This document shows, one piece after another, positions 31,553 to 41,200 of a stretch of DNA of 64,000 nucleotides (positions are counted from its first letter, which is position 1; every line of letters starts with the position of its first letter). The stretch comes from an uncultured Alphaproteobacteria bacterium (GTDB lineage: Bacteria; Pseudomonadota; Alphaproteobacteria; JALCBB01). The translations under genes were made by a program, and so were the position numbers. Under the pieces are notes generated by a model. That model was not told where the DNA came from, ran no database searches, and saw only the letters and a list, made by a program, of their open reading frames with translations. The stretch spans positions 976,335 through 1,040,334 of the forward strand of contig OY279575.1 in the NCBI GenBank assembly GCA_958267355.1, written 5' to 3'.

Positions 31553-32779
31553 TTAGCCCATCGCTCGGGCTAAGGGAGAATCGGTTTCACTCCGTGCCAG
31601 TTCTGGCTCTTTTGTGGCTGGCGGTGCTGGCGGGGCTATCCAGCCACCACCCAAAACCCGCGTGCCCTGGTAGAAGACTGCGGCCTGCCCTGGTGCCACA
31701 GCTTCCGTAGGCTCGTCTAGCCGCAGTATGCCCCCTATACCCCCTGTGCCCCCTATGCCCCCTGTGGCGCCCGTAGGGGAGCGTAGAGCGGGTTTTTCGC
31801 TGGCTTGGGGGTGCAAGGTCAGGTGAGCGCGAATCGGCTCCTGTGACGAGCGCAGGCGCACAGACAGGGGCATAGCCCGCACTTGAGCGATTGGCTGCTC
31901 TCCGAGCCAATTCACGCCATGGAGCGGCACTTCACGAGCCAATAACGCTTCCCTGCTACCCACCACCACACGGCAGGTTTCTGGCTCCAGCTTTAGGACA
32001 TAAAGCGGCTTACCCGCCCTGTCCAAACCCAAGCCACGTCGCTGCCCGACCGTGTAATGCACCAAACCCTTGTGTCTGCCCAAAACCACACCCTGCTGGT
32101 CCACAATTTCACCTCCCTGCCCCGCTTCAGGACGCAAACGCTTAATCAAACCCGCGTAATCTCCATCAGGAACAAAGCAAATGTCTTGGCTGTCAGGCTT
32201 GTCCGCCACCACCAAGCCAAATTCTTCCGCCAAAGCCCGCACTTCTGATTTCTCCAAATCACCCAGCGGAAAACGCAAAAATGCCAACTGCTCTCGCGTA
32301 GTCGTAAACAAAAACCAAGTCTGATCACGATTGTCATCCCGTGGGCGGTGGAGTTCAACTCCGTTTGAAGTCTCTACACGGCGGACATAGTGACCCGTCG
32401 CCATAGAAGTCGCTCCAAGCTCACGAGCATGTTCTAACAGGTCAGCAAACTTTACCCGCTCGTTACACCGAATACACGGCACAGGAGTCGCTCCCGCCAA
32501 ATAGGTGTCAGCAAAGTCATCAATAACATTTTCACGAAAACGCTCCGCATAATCAAAAATGTAATGCGCAATCCCAAGCCGTTCAGCAACACGACGCGCA
32601 TCACCAATATCACGACCCGCACAACAAGTCCGCGAACCCACCACCTGCGGCGAATCATACAAACGTAAAGTAATGCCTATCACTTCCTTGCCCGCCCGCT
32701 TCAGCAAAGCAGCCGTAACCGAAGAATCCACTCCGCCGCTCATCGCCACAACAACCCGCTCAGGTGCAGTACCAATCAT
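31553..32779 (-). CDS. mnmA: tRNA-specific 2-thiouridylase MnmA
   Basis: 408 residues. It adenylates and thiolates U34 of tRNA-Lys, -Glu and -Gln. Seen: PP-loop AMSGGVDSSVTAALLKR (about 12-28), the catalytic cysteine in TPVPCIRCNERVKF, GHYVRR, and SQDICFVPDGDY with the second cysteine. The C-terminal beta-barrel has GQRRGLG and APGQAAVFYQG. Two non-family segments stand out: a GGI/GGT repeat (TGATGGIGGTGGIGGI) in the barrel and a 25-residue proline-rich tail. The ATG overlaps the cysteine desulfurase stop (TAATG), so the two are coupled and sulfur probably passes from that enzyme to MnmA. Confidence 0.95.
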   Translation of the reverse strand: MIGTAPERVVVAMSGGVDSSVTAALLKRAGKEVIGITLRLYDSPQVVGSRTCCAGRDIGDARRVAERLGIAHYIFDYAERFRENVIDDFADTYLAGATPVPCIRCNERVKFADLLEHARELGATSMATGHYVRRVETSNGVELHRPRDDNRDQTWFLFTTTREQLAFLRFPLGDLEKSEVRALAEEFGLVVADKPDSQDICFVPDGDYAGLIKRLRPEAGQGGEIVDQQGVVLGRHKGLVHYTVGQRRGLGLDRAGKPLYVLKLEPETCRVVVGSREALLAREVPLHGVNWLGEQPIAQVRAMPLSVRLRSSQEPIRAHLTLHPQASEKPALRSPTGATGGIGGTGGIGGILRLDEPTEAVAPGQAAVFYQGTRVLGGGWIAPPAPPATKEPELARSETDSPLARAMG

Positions 32780-34071
32780 TATGCTGTCGCCCCTTGTGCT
32801 GTCGCCTCCGCTCTAGCAGAACGCACCACCTTGCGGCGGACAAGGGGAGCAAGGCACGTCTCACGCCAAATCTCCGCAAAACGCACAGGCGTATCGTCAG
32901 CCGTAGCCCAGCCAAAACTAACCCGCAAAGCTCCACGAGCTTCAGATTCACTCCAGCCCATCGCCAGCAACACACCCGACGGCGCAACACGCCCAGACGA
33001 ACAAGCAGAACCACTAGAAACAGCCACACCCGCTAGGTCTAAAGCAGCTAGGTGTAAGGTGGCTTCGCCTCCGTCTAAAGCAAAACAGGAAGTGTTCGCA
33101 AGACGCGGGGATTCAGCCCCCGCAATCTTGAACCCTATGCCCGCTTCCGCCGCCGCCGCCACACACCGCCGCTCTAAGTCATCACGCAGATTAGCCAGAC
33201 GAGAATAGTTCGGCCAGCCATTCAACGACTCCGCCGCCGCCGCTCCAAACGCCGCAATCGCCGCCACATTTTCTGTACCCGCCCTGCGACGACTCTCCTG
33301 TCCGCCACCACGCAAAATCGGCACAAAAAGCTCAGGGTCGCGAATGATAAGCGCACCCGCACCTTGCGCTCCGCCAAACTTATGTCCCGAAATGGAAACC
33401 AAAGACGCACGCGCAATCGCTTCACTACACGGAAGCCTGCCCAAATATTGCGCCGCATCTATATGTAGAGCTACGCCTAAAGGCTCCAAGAGAGAAAGAA
33501 TTTCTTCTAGCGGCTGCAAGACTCCCGTCTCGTTGTTCGCCGCTTGCACCGAGACAAGACGCGGCACAGTGCCAGTAGCTTCAGCTTGTTTTAATAAATC
33601 CGCCAAGCTGTCCAAGCACAGCACGCCCGCTGGCGTTATCGGCAAAAAATATGGCGCAGCTTGCCCTGCCCCACTTTGACCATCTTGCTGTGACTCTTGT
33701 TGTGACTCTTGTTGTGACTCCTGCTGTAACGCTTTCTGTAGCCCCCGCGTTTCTTGTGTCGCCATCTGCGCCACCGACTCATGCTCACCACTAGAAATCC
33801 AAATAGACGGAAAACTACCCCACAAAGCTAAGTTATTCGCCTCCGTACCCCCCGAAGTGAAAGTCACCTGCGATGGTTCAGCACACGCCAGCTCCGCCAC
33901 CGCCGCTCGCGCTTCTTCTATCTGCGCCCGCGCCCGTCTGCCAAAGCGATGCTGCGAAGATGCATTGCCAATTTCATCCAGTACACGCTCCATCGCCCAA
34001 CGCGCCGAAGGCAACAACGGCGCAGTCGCGTTATAGTCCAAGTAAAGGCTTTGCGGCTCTGGCTGTGTCAT
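32779..34071 (-). CDS. NifS-like cysteine desulfurase upstream of mnmA
   Basis: 430 residues, class V PLP aminotransferase. It releases persulfide sulfur from cysteine, most likely for MnmA. Seen: LYLDYNATAPLLPSA, TFTSGGTEANNLALWG, ISSGEHESV, VQAANNETGVLQP, PLP lysine in SISGHKFGGAQGAG, RRAGTENVAAIAAFG and the catalytic cysteine in VSSGSACSSGR. A QQESQQESQQESQQ insertion (about residues 116-130), coded by a 12-bp tandem repeat, is not part of the family. It is intact, whereas the IscS-like gene at 13334-14098 is broken, so it may be the only working desulfurase in this window. Confidence 0.92.
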   Translation of the reverse strand: MTQPEPQSLYLDYNATAPLLPSARWAMERVLDEIGNASSQHRFGRRARAQIEEARAAVAELACAEPSQVTFTSGGTEANNLALWGSFPSIWISSGEHESVAQMATQETRGLQKALQQESQQESQQESQQDGQSGAGQAAPYFLPITPAGVLCLDSLADLLKQAEATGTVPRLVSVQAANNETGVLQPLEEILSLLEPLGVALHIDAAQYLGRLPCSEAIARASLVSISGHKFGGAQGAGALIIRDPELFVPILRGGGQESRRRAGTENVAAIAAFGAAAAESLNGWPNYSRLANLRDDLERRCVAAAAEAGIGFKIAGAESPRLANTSCFALDGGEATLHLAALDLAGVAVSSGSACSSGRVAPSGVLLAMGWSESEARGALRVSFGWATADDTPVRFAEIWRETCLAPLVRRKVVRSARAEATAQGATA

Positions 34072-34211
34072 TTCACTTGCTACTCAGGCAACAGAGGTGT
34101 AAGTTTGCCACCTGTCTGCGACAAAGTGGATAACACTCACAGTATCGCACAGAACCCGCCGCTTGTCCCTTTTGCCTCCCATCGCCCGCGCCTGCACCCG
34201 CCTGCCAGCCC

Positions 34212-34910
34212 ATGTCAGAAGTTATCATCCCCGGACCCGCAGGACGGATTGAAGCGCGCTGCCGCCTTCAGGAAAATCCCGCCGCTCCTTCAGCACTGTT
34301 TCTGCATCACGACTCACGGTTGGGCGGCTCCATGAACGCCGAAATCGTCTACCGACTCTACCACCTGTTCGCAGAAAATGGCTTCACAGTCTTACGCTAC
34401 AACTTTCGCGGCGCAGGACGAAGCGCAGGCGAACCAGGAGCCGGCGGAAACGAAATCACCGACGCAGCCTGCGTTTTAGATTGGCTCCAAAGCCGAACAC
34501 CAGAAAGCGAAAACCATTGGGTCGTCGGGTTTTCCTTCGGCGCATGGATCGCAATGCAACTGCTCATGCGTCGCCCCGAAGTACGCGAGTTTGTCGCAAT
34601 CGCTCCGCTGGTGGATAAGTACGACTTTTCGTTTTTACAACCATGTCCAGGTCAAGGGTTAATTGTACAGGGCGATAAAGACCGCGTGACTCCTTCTAGC
34701 TCGGTAATGCGATGGGCAGACGAAGTCATAGAACAAAAACAAGGCGAAATCACATTCAAAGTAATCGGCGGCGCAAACCATTTCTTCAGCGAACATATGG
34801 ATAGACTCTCCACCACAGTAGAAAACCACATCAAAGCACGCACCCGAAACAATGAAGCCAAACCCAAACGCAAATCACGCAAAAAAAATACCGCCGAAAC
34901 CGTGAGCTAA
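34212..34910 (+). CDS. Alpha/beta hydrolase
   Basis: 232 residues of the compact alpha/beta hydrolase type often annotated as YsgA/COG2945. Nucleophile serine in VVGFSFGAWIAMQ, acid in VQGDKDRVTP, histidine in GGANHFFSEHM; the early block LFLHHDSRLGGSMNAEIVYR followed by FTVLRYNFRGAGRSAGE matches the family. The C-terminus is a basic tail (KPKRKSRKK). It ends three bases before tyrS and is probably cotranscribed with it. Substrate unknown. Confidence 0.8.
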   Translation: MSEVIIPGPAGRIEARCRLQENPAAPSALFLHHDSRLGGSMNAEIVYRLYHLFAENGFTVLRYNFRGAGRSAGEPGAGGNEITDAACVLDWLQSRTPESENHWVVGFSFGAWIAMQLLMRRPEVREFVAIAPLVDKYDFSFLQPCPGQGLIVQGDKDRVTPSSSVMRWADEVIEQKQGEITFKVIGGANHFFSEHMDRLSTTVENHIKARTRNNEAKPKRKSRKKNTAETVS

Positions 34911-34913
34911 GTC

Positions 34914-36158
34914 GTGGAGAAAACCAACTCTCTTCTAGAAGTTTTTGCGGCACGCGGATTCCTTCACCAGTGCACCAACCGCGAAGGATTAGAACAGCTC
35001 TTCGCTAAGGAGCAAGTCACAGCATACATCGGCTATGACGCAACAGCAGGTTCGCTGCATGTCGGCTCGTTGGTGACCTTGATGGCAATGCGGTGGCTAC
35101 ATAAGGCAGGGCATTGTCCGCTGTTTTTGCTGGGGGGAGGCACAAGCAAAATTGGCGATCCATCAGGACGCGACGAAACACGCAAGCTTCTATCCAATCA
35201 AGAAATAACAAAAAACGCCGAAGCCTTAGTGCAAATCTTTTCACGCTACGCTCCATTTGATGGAGATCATCCCGCGCTACTTCGCAACAACGCCGATTGG
35301 CTAGACAAGCTGGAATACATTCCGTTCTTGCGCGAAGTCGGACGGCACTTCACGCTTAACCGAATGCTAACCTTTGACTCGGTTAAGTCGCGTCTAGAAC
35401 GCGAGCAGCCCTTAACCTTTTTAGAGTTCAACTATATGGTCTTGCAAGCATGGGACTTCTTACAGTTGTCGCGTGACGCAGGATGCAAGTTGCAGATGGG
35501 GGGTTCGGATCAGTGGGGGAATATTGTCTGCGGAATTGAACTAGCACGGCGAATTGATGAAACCGAACTGTTCGGCTTAACCCTGCCCTTGGTGACCACA
35601 GCAGATGGAGCCAAGATGGGTAAGACAGCAGCAGGAGCGGTATGGCTGGATGGGGAAAAGCTGTCGGTCGGAGAGTTCTGGCAATACTGGCGAAATACCG
35701 CTGACGCTGATGTTGGAAAATTTTTGCGGCTTTTTACAGAGCTTCCTTTAGATGAAATTGCGCGTCTAGAGAAGCTGGAAGGCCGTGAGATCAATGAAGC
35801 AAAAATTCGCCTCGCCAACGAAACCACAAGCCTGTGCCACGGAGAGTCGGCGGCGGTACAGGTAGCCGAGTCCGCACAGGCGGCTTTTGCGGGAGGAGAT
35901 ACGGGAGCAGGAACAGACGAGCAAACAATCACGCAAGAGACTTTGGGCGAAGGGCTTGCCTTAGCGACAGTACTACACGATTGCGCCTGGGTTGCATCAC
36001 GCAGTGAAGCAAGGCGGTTGATTAAAGGGGGTGGAGTTGCACTGAGTGGTGAAAAAGTTGATGACGAAAACTTTGTGCTTACTTCCGCACAGTTTATGGA
36101 TGGCGTAGTGCAGGTTTCTATTGGCCGCCGCCGCAAGTTTATCTTGCGGCTTAAATAA
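34914..36158 (+). CDS. tyrS: Tyrosyl-tRNA synthetase
   Basis: 414 residues, bacterial type. Class I signature HVGSL (about 45-49) in YIGYDATAGSLHVGSLVTL, tyrosine-binding YMVLQAWDF and GGSDQWGNI, and KMGK (about 227-230) standing for KMSKS. The C-terminal S4 RNA-binding domain is seen as SRSEARRLIKGGGVALSGEK. The start is a GTG at 34914, three bases after the hydrolase stop, without a clear ribosome site, so it depends on coupling. The last 27 coding bases are the first unit of a 34-bp tandem array. Confidence 0.95.
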   Translation: MEKTNSLLEVFAARGFLHQCTNREGLEQLFAKEQVTAYIGYDATAGSLHVGSLVTLMAMRWLHKAGHCPLFLLGGGTSKIGDPSGRDETRKLLSNQEITKNAEALVQIFSRYAPFDGDHPALLRNNADWLDKLEYIPFLREVGRHFTLNRMLTFDSVKSRLEREQPLTFLEFNYMVLQAWDFLQLSRDAGCKLQMGGSDQWGNIVCGIELARRIDETELFGLTLPLVTTADGAKMGKTAAGAVWLDGEKLSVGEFWQYWRNTADADVGKFLRLFTELPLDEIARLEKLEGREINEAKIRLANETTSLCHGESAAVQVAESAQAAFAGGDTGAGTDEQTITQETLGEGLALATVLHDCAWVASRSEARRLIKGGGVALSGEKVDDENFVLTSAQFMDGVVQVSIGRRRKFILRLK

Positions 36159-36262
36159 AAAGAGTCGCAAGTTTATCTTGCGGCTTAAATAAAAAGAGTC
36201 GCAAGTTTATCTTGCGGCTTAAATAAAAAGAGTCGCAAATTTATTTTGCGGTTGGAATAAAA
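36132..36262 (+). repeat. 34-bp tandem array grown from the tyrS 3' end
   Basis: The unit CGCAAGTTTATCTTGCGGCT-TAAATAAAAAGAGT begins at 36132 inside tyrS and recurs at 36166, 36200 and (diverged) 36234. Each unit forms CGCAAG-TTTAT-CTTGCG. The fourth keeps pairing through paired changes (CGCAAA/TTTGCG). Confidence 0.9.
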
Positions 36263-36283
36263 ATCTAACCTTCCCCTTAAAGT

Positions 36284-37027
36284 TTAATCAAGAAGTTTTT
36301 TTATTTTCTCCATAGCACTCTCCAAGTGCTCTTTTTTTAATGGCTTGTAGTGCTCTCTTTCATGAATTGGTTTCTTTGGGTGCCTGTCTCCCTCCAACAG
36401 GGTTATAATTTGCAAGTTGATGTCATTAAAGTACGACATCAATGCATGCGTTGAGCCACTGCCCATATGAATTTTTTTATCAAGTTCATGATAGTCACCT
36501 CCCATAAAATTTTCTAGCTGAAGAAGTGCCAAAGAAACATTCGGACGAACTTGCCTAAGCAACCAAGCATCTATCAAAATTCTCTTAAGCATCGCGTTTT
36601 CCGTAAAAGCCTTACTTTCTACCGAAAGTGTAAATTTATCTTGGATATATACGCAAACATCTGGTTTCATCCCGTATACATATCTTTCCTTCTCTTGAAG
36701 TATTTCATCTTCACTCATGGTTTCAAATATTTTCTTAATTTCAGGTCGTTCAAAGTAGTCGCTCCTAGCAGGAATTTTTATTTTTTTAGATTTAAACTCT
36801 AATCCTTCCAATGTATTGTTTTTATCCAACCAAGCGGCCGTTATTAAATTCTGAGTGATCCTCTCAACGAGAGCGCCTTTTTCCTTTCGAATGTATCCCT
36901 TGGTGTCTGGCCTTAATCCTTGTTCGACTTCTAGAAGAGCTCTCTCGGGCATCACACCACCTTCAAGAGAAGAACGATAATCTTCGATGATGTCATCCAA
37001 GCACTTTGATGCTAGGTCATTAGGCAT
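36284..37027 (-). CDS. Type II restriction endonuclease, PD-(D/E)XK
   Basis: 247 residues. The catalytic core is clear: MKPDVCVYIQDKFTLSVESK at about 121-140, giving P-D, then E-S-K on the next strand. A conserved glutamate-rich helix lies upstream (EKGALVERITQNLIT). It starts 13 bases after the methyltransferase stop with AAGG upstream, so it is the cognate nuclease by position and motif. The recognition site cannot be read. The gene is strongly AT-rich compared with tyrS and the AsmA-like gene on either side, a sign of transfer. Confidence 0.85.
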   Translation of the reverse strand: MPNDLASKCLDDIIEDYRSSLEGGVMPERALLEVEQGLRPDTKGYIRKEKGALVERITQNLITAAWLDKNNTLEGLEFKSKKIKIPARSDYFERPEIKKIFETMSEDEILQEKERYVYGMKPDVCVYIQDKFTLSVESKAFTENAMLKRILIDAWLLRQVRPNVSLALLQLENFMGGDYHELDKKIHMGSGSTHALMSYFNDINLQIITLLEGDRHPKKPIHEREHYKPLKKEHLESAMEKIKKLLD

Positions 37028-37040
37028 TTTCAGCGATACC

Positions 37041-38204
37041 TTATATGAGGTAGTCGCTGTCTACAGCTGAGAGGAGACGCTTTTCTGCTGTTTCACAATA
37101 CTCAGGTGAAATATCTACACCAAGCCAACGACGCCCTGTTTTCTTGGCAACAACAGCTGTCGTGCCCGCTCCAACAAACGGATCCAACACCAAGTCTCCT
37201 TGGAAGCTGAATAGTTGCATGGCCCTCTTTGCCAAAGATTCAGGGAACATAGCAGGATGTCCGTATTCTTTCATACTACGCTCTGGTGCTAGAGACCATT
37301 TTCCATAAACCCATTTCTTGAAATCATCACCCAGAACATCTGCATTTTCTTTATCCCCTTCTTTCTTCAAAGAGCCCTTACAGAACACTTCTAGAAATTC
37401 CCAAGTGTATTTCAAATACGGATTGCTTGGACTTTTCCAACTGCCCCATGCTGTGTACTTGCAGTTATAATTATTCTTCTCCCATAAGATCTCCCCCTTC
37501 CATATCAGGCCACGCTTTATAAAATGCGCGCTGATCATGTGATGACTAGGAATATAATCCGAAAATAAAGGTTGGACATTAACAACTATTCTACCCCCAT
37601 ACTTCAAAACACGAATACATTCGTCAAAAATTTCAAAAAGCGTGTCAAAATAGGCTGACCAATTAACATCATCTGGATTATCAGCATAGTCTAGTCCGAA
37701 ATTGTAGGGCGGTGAAGTAAAAACCAAATCAACACAATTACTGGGAAGCTTTTTCAGAACTTCTAAGCTGTCACCGCATATGATTTTGTTTTCATAAGCC
37801 TCAGGGAAAGACTTATTTTGTTTTGAAAAGTCTTTGGCGTAATAATACTTACCCCTGTTTGCCTCTTTTTTCGCGCGATTCTTAACCTTTCGCTCTCGGT
37901 TGTAGCCAACAAATACCCGCTTGCCTGAGCGAATTCCAAAATTACCAATGCTCCTAACTTCTTCAGATATTTTCTGCAACAGAAAATTATTTCCCTTATC
38001 AAAATTGGATATTAGGCGGTCCAATTCGTTCATATCCATTTCACGCAAGCGAACTTCAAGGGACACGCCATTAGACACTATGCAAGCATCAGAATGATGG
38101 AAATGCTCGTTAAAGCCCGCAATGGCACCCCGCTCTTCCTCTGTAAGAGGGGTAGAAAGGGGCACTTGTATGGACTTGTATGATTGATCCTGCTGATTCG
38201 CCAT
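37041..38204 (-). CDS. Type II DNA methyltransferase, probable N4-cytosine (SPPY)
   Basis: 387 residues, beta-class order. Catalytic motif FTSPPYNFGLDYADN at about residue 180, and AdoMet motif I last, DPFVGAGTTAVVAKKTGRRW (about 345-364), then LGVDISPEYCETAEKR. SPPY points to N4-cytosine methylation. The N-terminal 140 residues are not part of the core fold and may aid recognition. GGGAGAA stands upstream of ATG 38204. It should protect DNA from the nuclease encoded just downstream. Confidence 0.9.
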   Translation of the reverse strand: MANQQDQSYKSIQVPLSTPLTEEERGAIAGFNEHFHHSDACIVSNGVSLEVRLREMDMNELDRLISNFDKGNNFLLQKISEEVRSIGNFGIRSGKRVFVGYNRERKVKNRAKKEANRGKYYYAKDFSKQNKSFPEAYENKIICGDSLEVLKKLPSNCVDLVFTSPPYNFGLDYADNPDDVNWSAYFDTLFEIFDECIRVLKYGGRIVVNVQPLFSDYIPSHHMISAHFIKRGLIWKGEILWEKNNYNCKYTAWGSWKSPSNPYLKYTWEFLEVFCKGSLKKEGDKENADVLGDDFKKWVYGKWSLAPERSMKEYGHPAMFPESLAKRAMQLFSFQGDLVLDPFVGAGTTAVVAKKTGRRWLGVDISPEYCETAEKRLLSAVDSDYLI

Positions 38205-38295
38205 CGCTCAAATTCTCCCTGCACAAAATTGCGATTCGTAATGAAGCCCCCCTAACAGAACAAGTCTAGCACAAACATTGTCTTTAAAGAAAAGC

Positions 38296-41200
38296 TCACT
38301 CTAGATTCGGACTCGATTCTTCTCCTGCTTCTATGGGGTGGGCTCCGCCGCCGAAAAGACGGCGTAGAAAACCCGGCGCAATCACAGACACAGGATTAGA
38401 CGAAATCTGTGGCTCAGCAAGCGAACCCTTAAGCGTGTAGTTGATAGCAAAAACACCTTCGCGTTCTTCTCCGCCGCTTAAGATTGTACCAATAAGCGGA
38501 ATCTTACTCACCAAGTTATTAAATAAGTAGGCAGGAACAACAGCTCCCTGAATTTCAGAATTTTGCCCCTGAATGCTTGTCGTGCCGCTAGCAGTAAGTC
38601 CCAATCGCTCGCCCGACATAAAAAAGTCACGCAAAATCACTTCGTCTTCGGTCAAAGCAATTCTGGACTCCAAGTTGTTAAAAGAAACCCCTTCGCCCGT
38701 CAAAGACTCAATCACTCCTGTCAAAGACAAAAGTGATACCAGTTGCACAAAAGCATTCAAGTCCAAAACCTGAAAGTTGGAAGCCGTTGCCGATAGCTCC
38801 AAGGGAGCTTGCGGCCAAGGCTGGGCTGATCTGCCACTGCCCTGAAAAGTCCCGCCTTGGACTTTGTCCGTAAAGGCAAGGGCTCGCAAACCCGCCCCGA
38901 AGGGATTCATCGCTAAGTCGGCTTGCCATTCACTGTCGGTGCTGTCGGTACTGTTGGTGCTGTTCGCTCCGTAACGGACAGACACTTCACGCCAAGCAGG
39001 TAAATCAGCCGTGGATACCTTTGCCTCTGGTGGTTCCGTGTTGCCTTCCGTGGACTCTGCTGTTTCGCCTTCCTGCGCTTTGGCTTCTTGCTCTACGAGT
39101 CGCTCCCATCTAGCCCGCTCGGAGTCGGTGATTAAGATTTCAGGAATTCGTCCCGCCAAAATAAAGCGGCTAATAGAACCATCTGCCGCCCGCGAAATTT
39201 CTAACTCAGCGTTTTGAAGCCACGCATCTTCAGCTGTATACAGTCTGCCAATCTGCGAAAAGGTCAAGCGTAAGCCCTTGCCGTTTGCATCTTCTGTAGT
39301 CACGCTGGTTGTGTCTGACCCTTGCCTGTCTTTCTTAGAGCGGAATAAAGAAAGCGAACGAGATTGGTCAGCACGAATTTCTGTTGCTCCATCACTGTCG
39401 CGTGTCAGACTCACACCCGCTAAGTCTATTCGCCCCAAATGAACAGAAGCAAAATTTGCCGAGTCCAAAACGCCGCTTTCGGTAAAGGAAAGTTTGCCTT
39501 CGTGTACCGCAAAATTTCCATAAGCAGCGCGTTGCGCTTCTTCGTCAATCGTCGCCTTCGCCCGCGTCGGCACTTCAGGTGCAGTCACACTACCCGAAAA
39601 TTCATCTAGCCAAAGTTCGCGCCAAGTCCCATCGCGGTTTTCAGCACGGAATTTCAAAATGGCTTCTTCTCCACGGGGTTTGTTCCAGTTCAAACCCGTA
39701 GGGGTTAAGGCTAAGTCGGTCAAGGTTAGCTCGCCCGAAAGATCAGAAGCCGCTTCGCTTTGCGTCAAAGCAAGTACGCCATCTAATGTGCCAAAGAAAC
39801 GCGCCGAAGCAAGAAGGGTTTCCATGCCTTCAGCATGGCGCAAAATATCAGAGTCAAGCTTTTGAAAGGACAAGTTAAGCAACTCGCGATTATCTTTGCG
39901 TTGCCAATCAAAGGAAATTGCTCCCTGTTCTTTTGTTGGTTCGGCACTTGTGAAAAGCACACCCCGCCCCGATGCCGAAAGAGCCCCTGTGTCGTAAAGA
40001 ACATGTGCCGTGGCTTGGGTGAGTCCAAGTTCGCCGTATAGCCTGTCCCAACGGAAGTCGCGCAAATCAGAAGCTACTTCAATCACAAGGTCAGAGTCCG
40101 TAAGTCTGTTCTTCAACGGCAAAGCCACACGAAATTCAGAAGCCACTGTACCCGCAACCCGTGGAGCAGAAATTCCATAGCGTGAAAGAAGACGCAAAGA
40201 CTCATCTTCCAAAAAATCACGCACCTGAATAGCAGAAGCCCGTGACTCACCCGTTACAACAAGCCCCGAACGCCACCAGTTTCCATCTTGACCCCGCGGA
40301 GCAATACGCACTTCAGCATTCGTAGCCTGCATACCCGCCGACTCCGCTGTCGGGATGGTGAAGGTTAATCCGTCTAGGGTGAGCTTTCCTTCGGCAGCAG
40401 GAGCAAACACTTCAGGCAAATCACCATAATAATTCAAACGCAAATCACTCAAGGCAAAGGTAAGGTCTAGAGCAGTCAGCTTTATGTCTTCTGCATCGCC
40501 TGTTAAAGCAAAACTCCCCTGAGCAGATTGTCCGACTCCTTCGTGGATATGACTCACCACCCAAGAACGCGCCGCCGAAAAATCACCTTCACGCCACAAA
40601 CGACGAAACCACGCCATAGATACATCAGCCACCGAAAAATCTGCCTGCACTTCCGTTGTTGCTCCCGTAGCCGTGTTCAGGTCAAGGGAAAGCACAGCAG
40701 TAATAATCGGACCCGTTTCTTCTATATCTCCAAGAAGCAAATTACTGAGATGAAGATTTAATTTTGAAGAGTCAGAAAAAAGAGTCGCCGCTTCACCTTG
40801 ACGATTCCATCTGCCTTCCAGAGAGAAGGCAAAGACAGGCAAGGGCTCTTCGTAAAATGGAGCTACATCTACCGTACCTGGACTCCCCGAAAGCGAAAAA
40901 TCAGCCCGCCGCAATTGCATTGACTCAGCCGTGCGGTCTAGCCACACCGAACCCGCCCCCGCAAGCGAAAGACGAAGCCCATCCAAGTGCGAAGATATAT
41001 CGCCCAAACTTGGATGAACACGCTGGAGAAGTTCCATATGGTTACTCCAACGCGCCGCGTGAAAACCCGAAAACTGTAACTCAATCTGTGAAGAGCTTAG
41101 AGACTCCGCAGAAGTTTCAGCCGAAGCCGTAGCAGACGGCGTATACGCCAAGACAAATTCAACAGCACCACTACCAAGCCCTTCCCCCGCAGGTTCCTGC

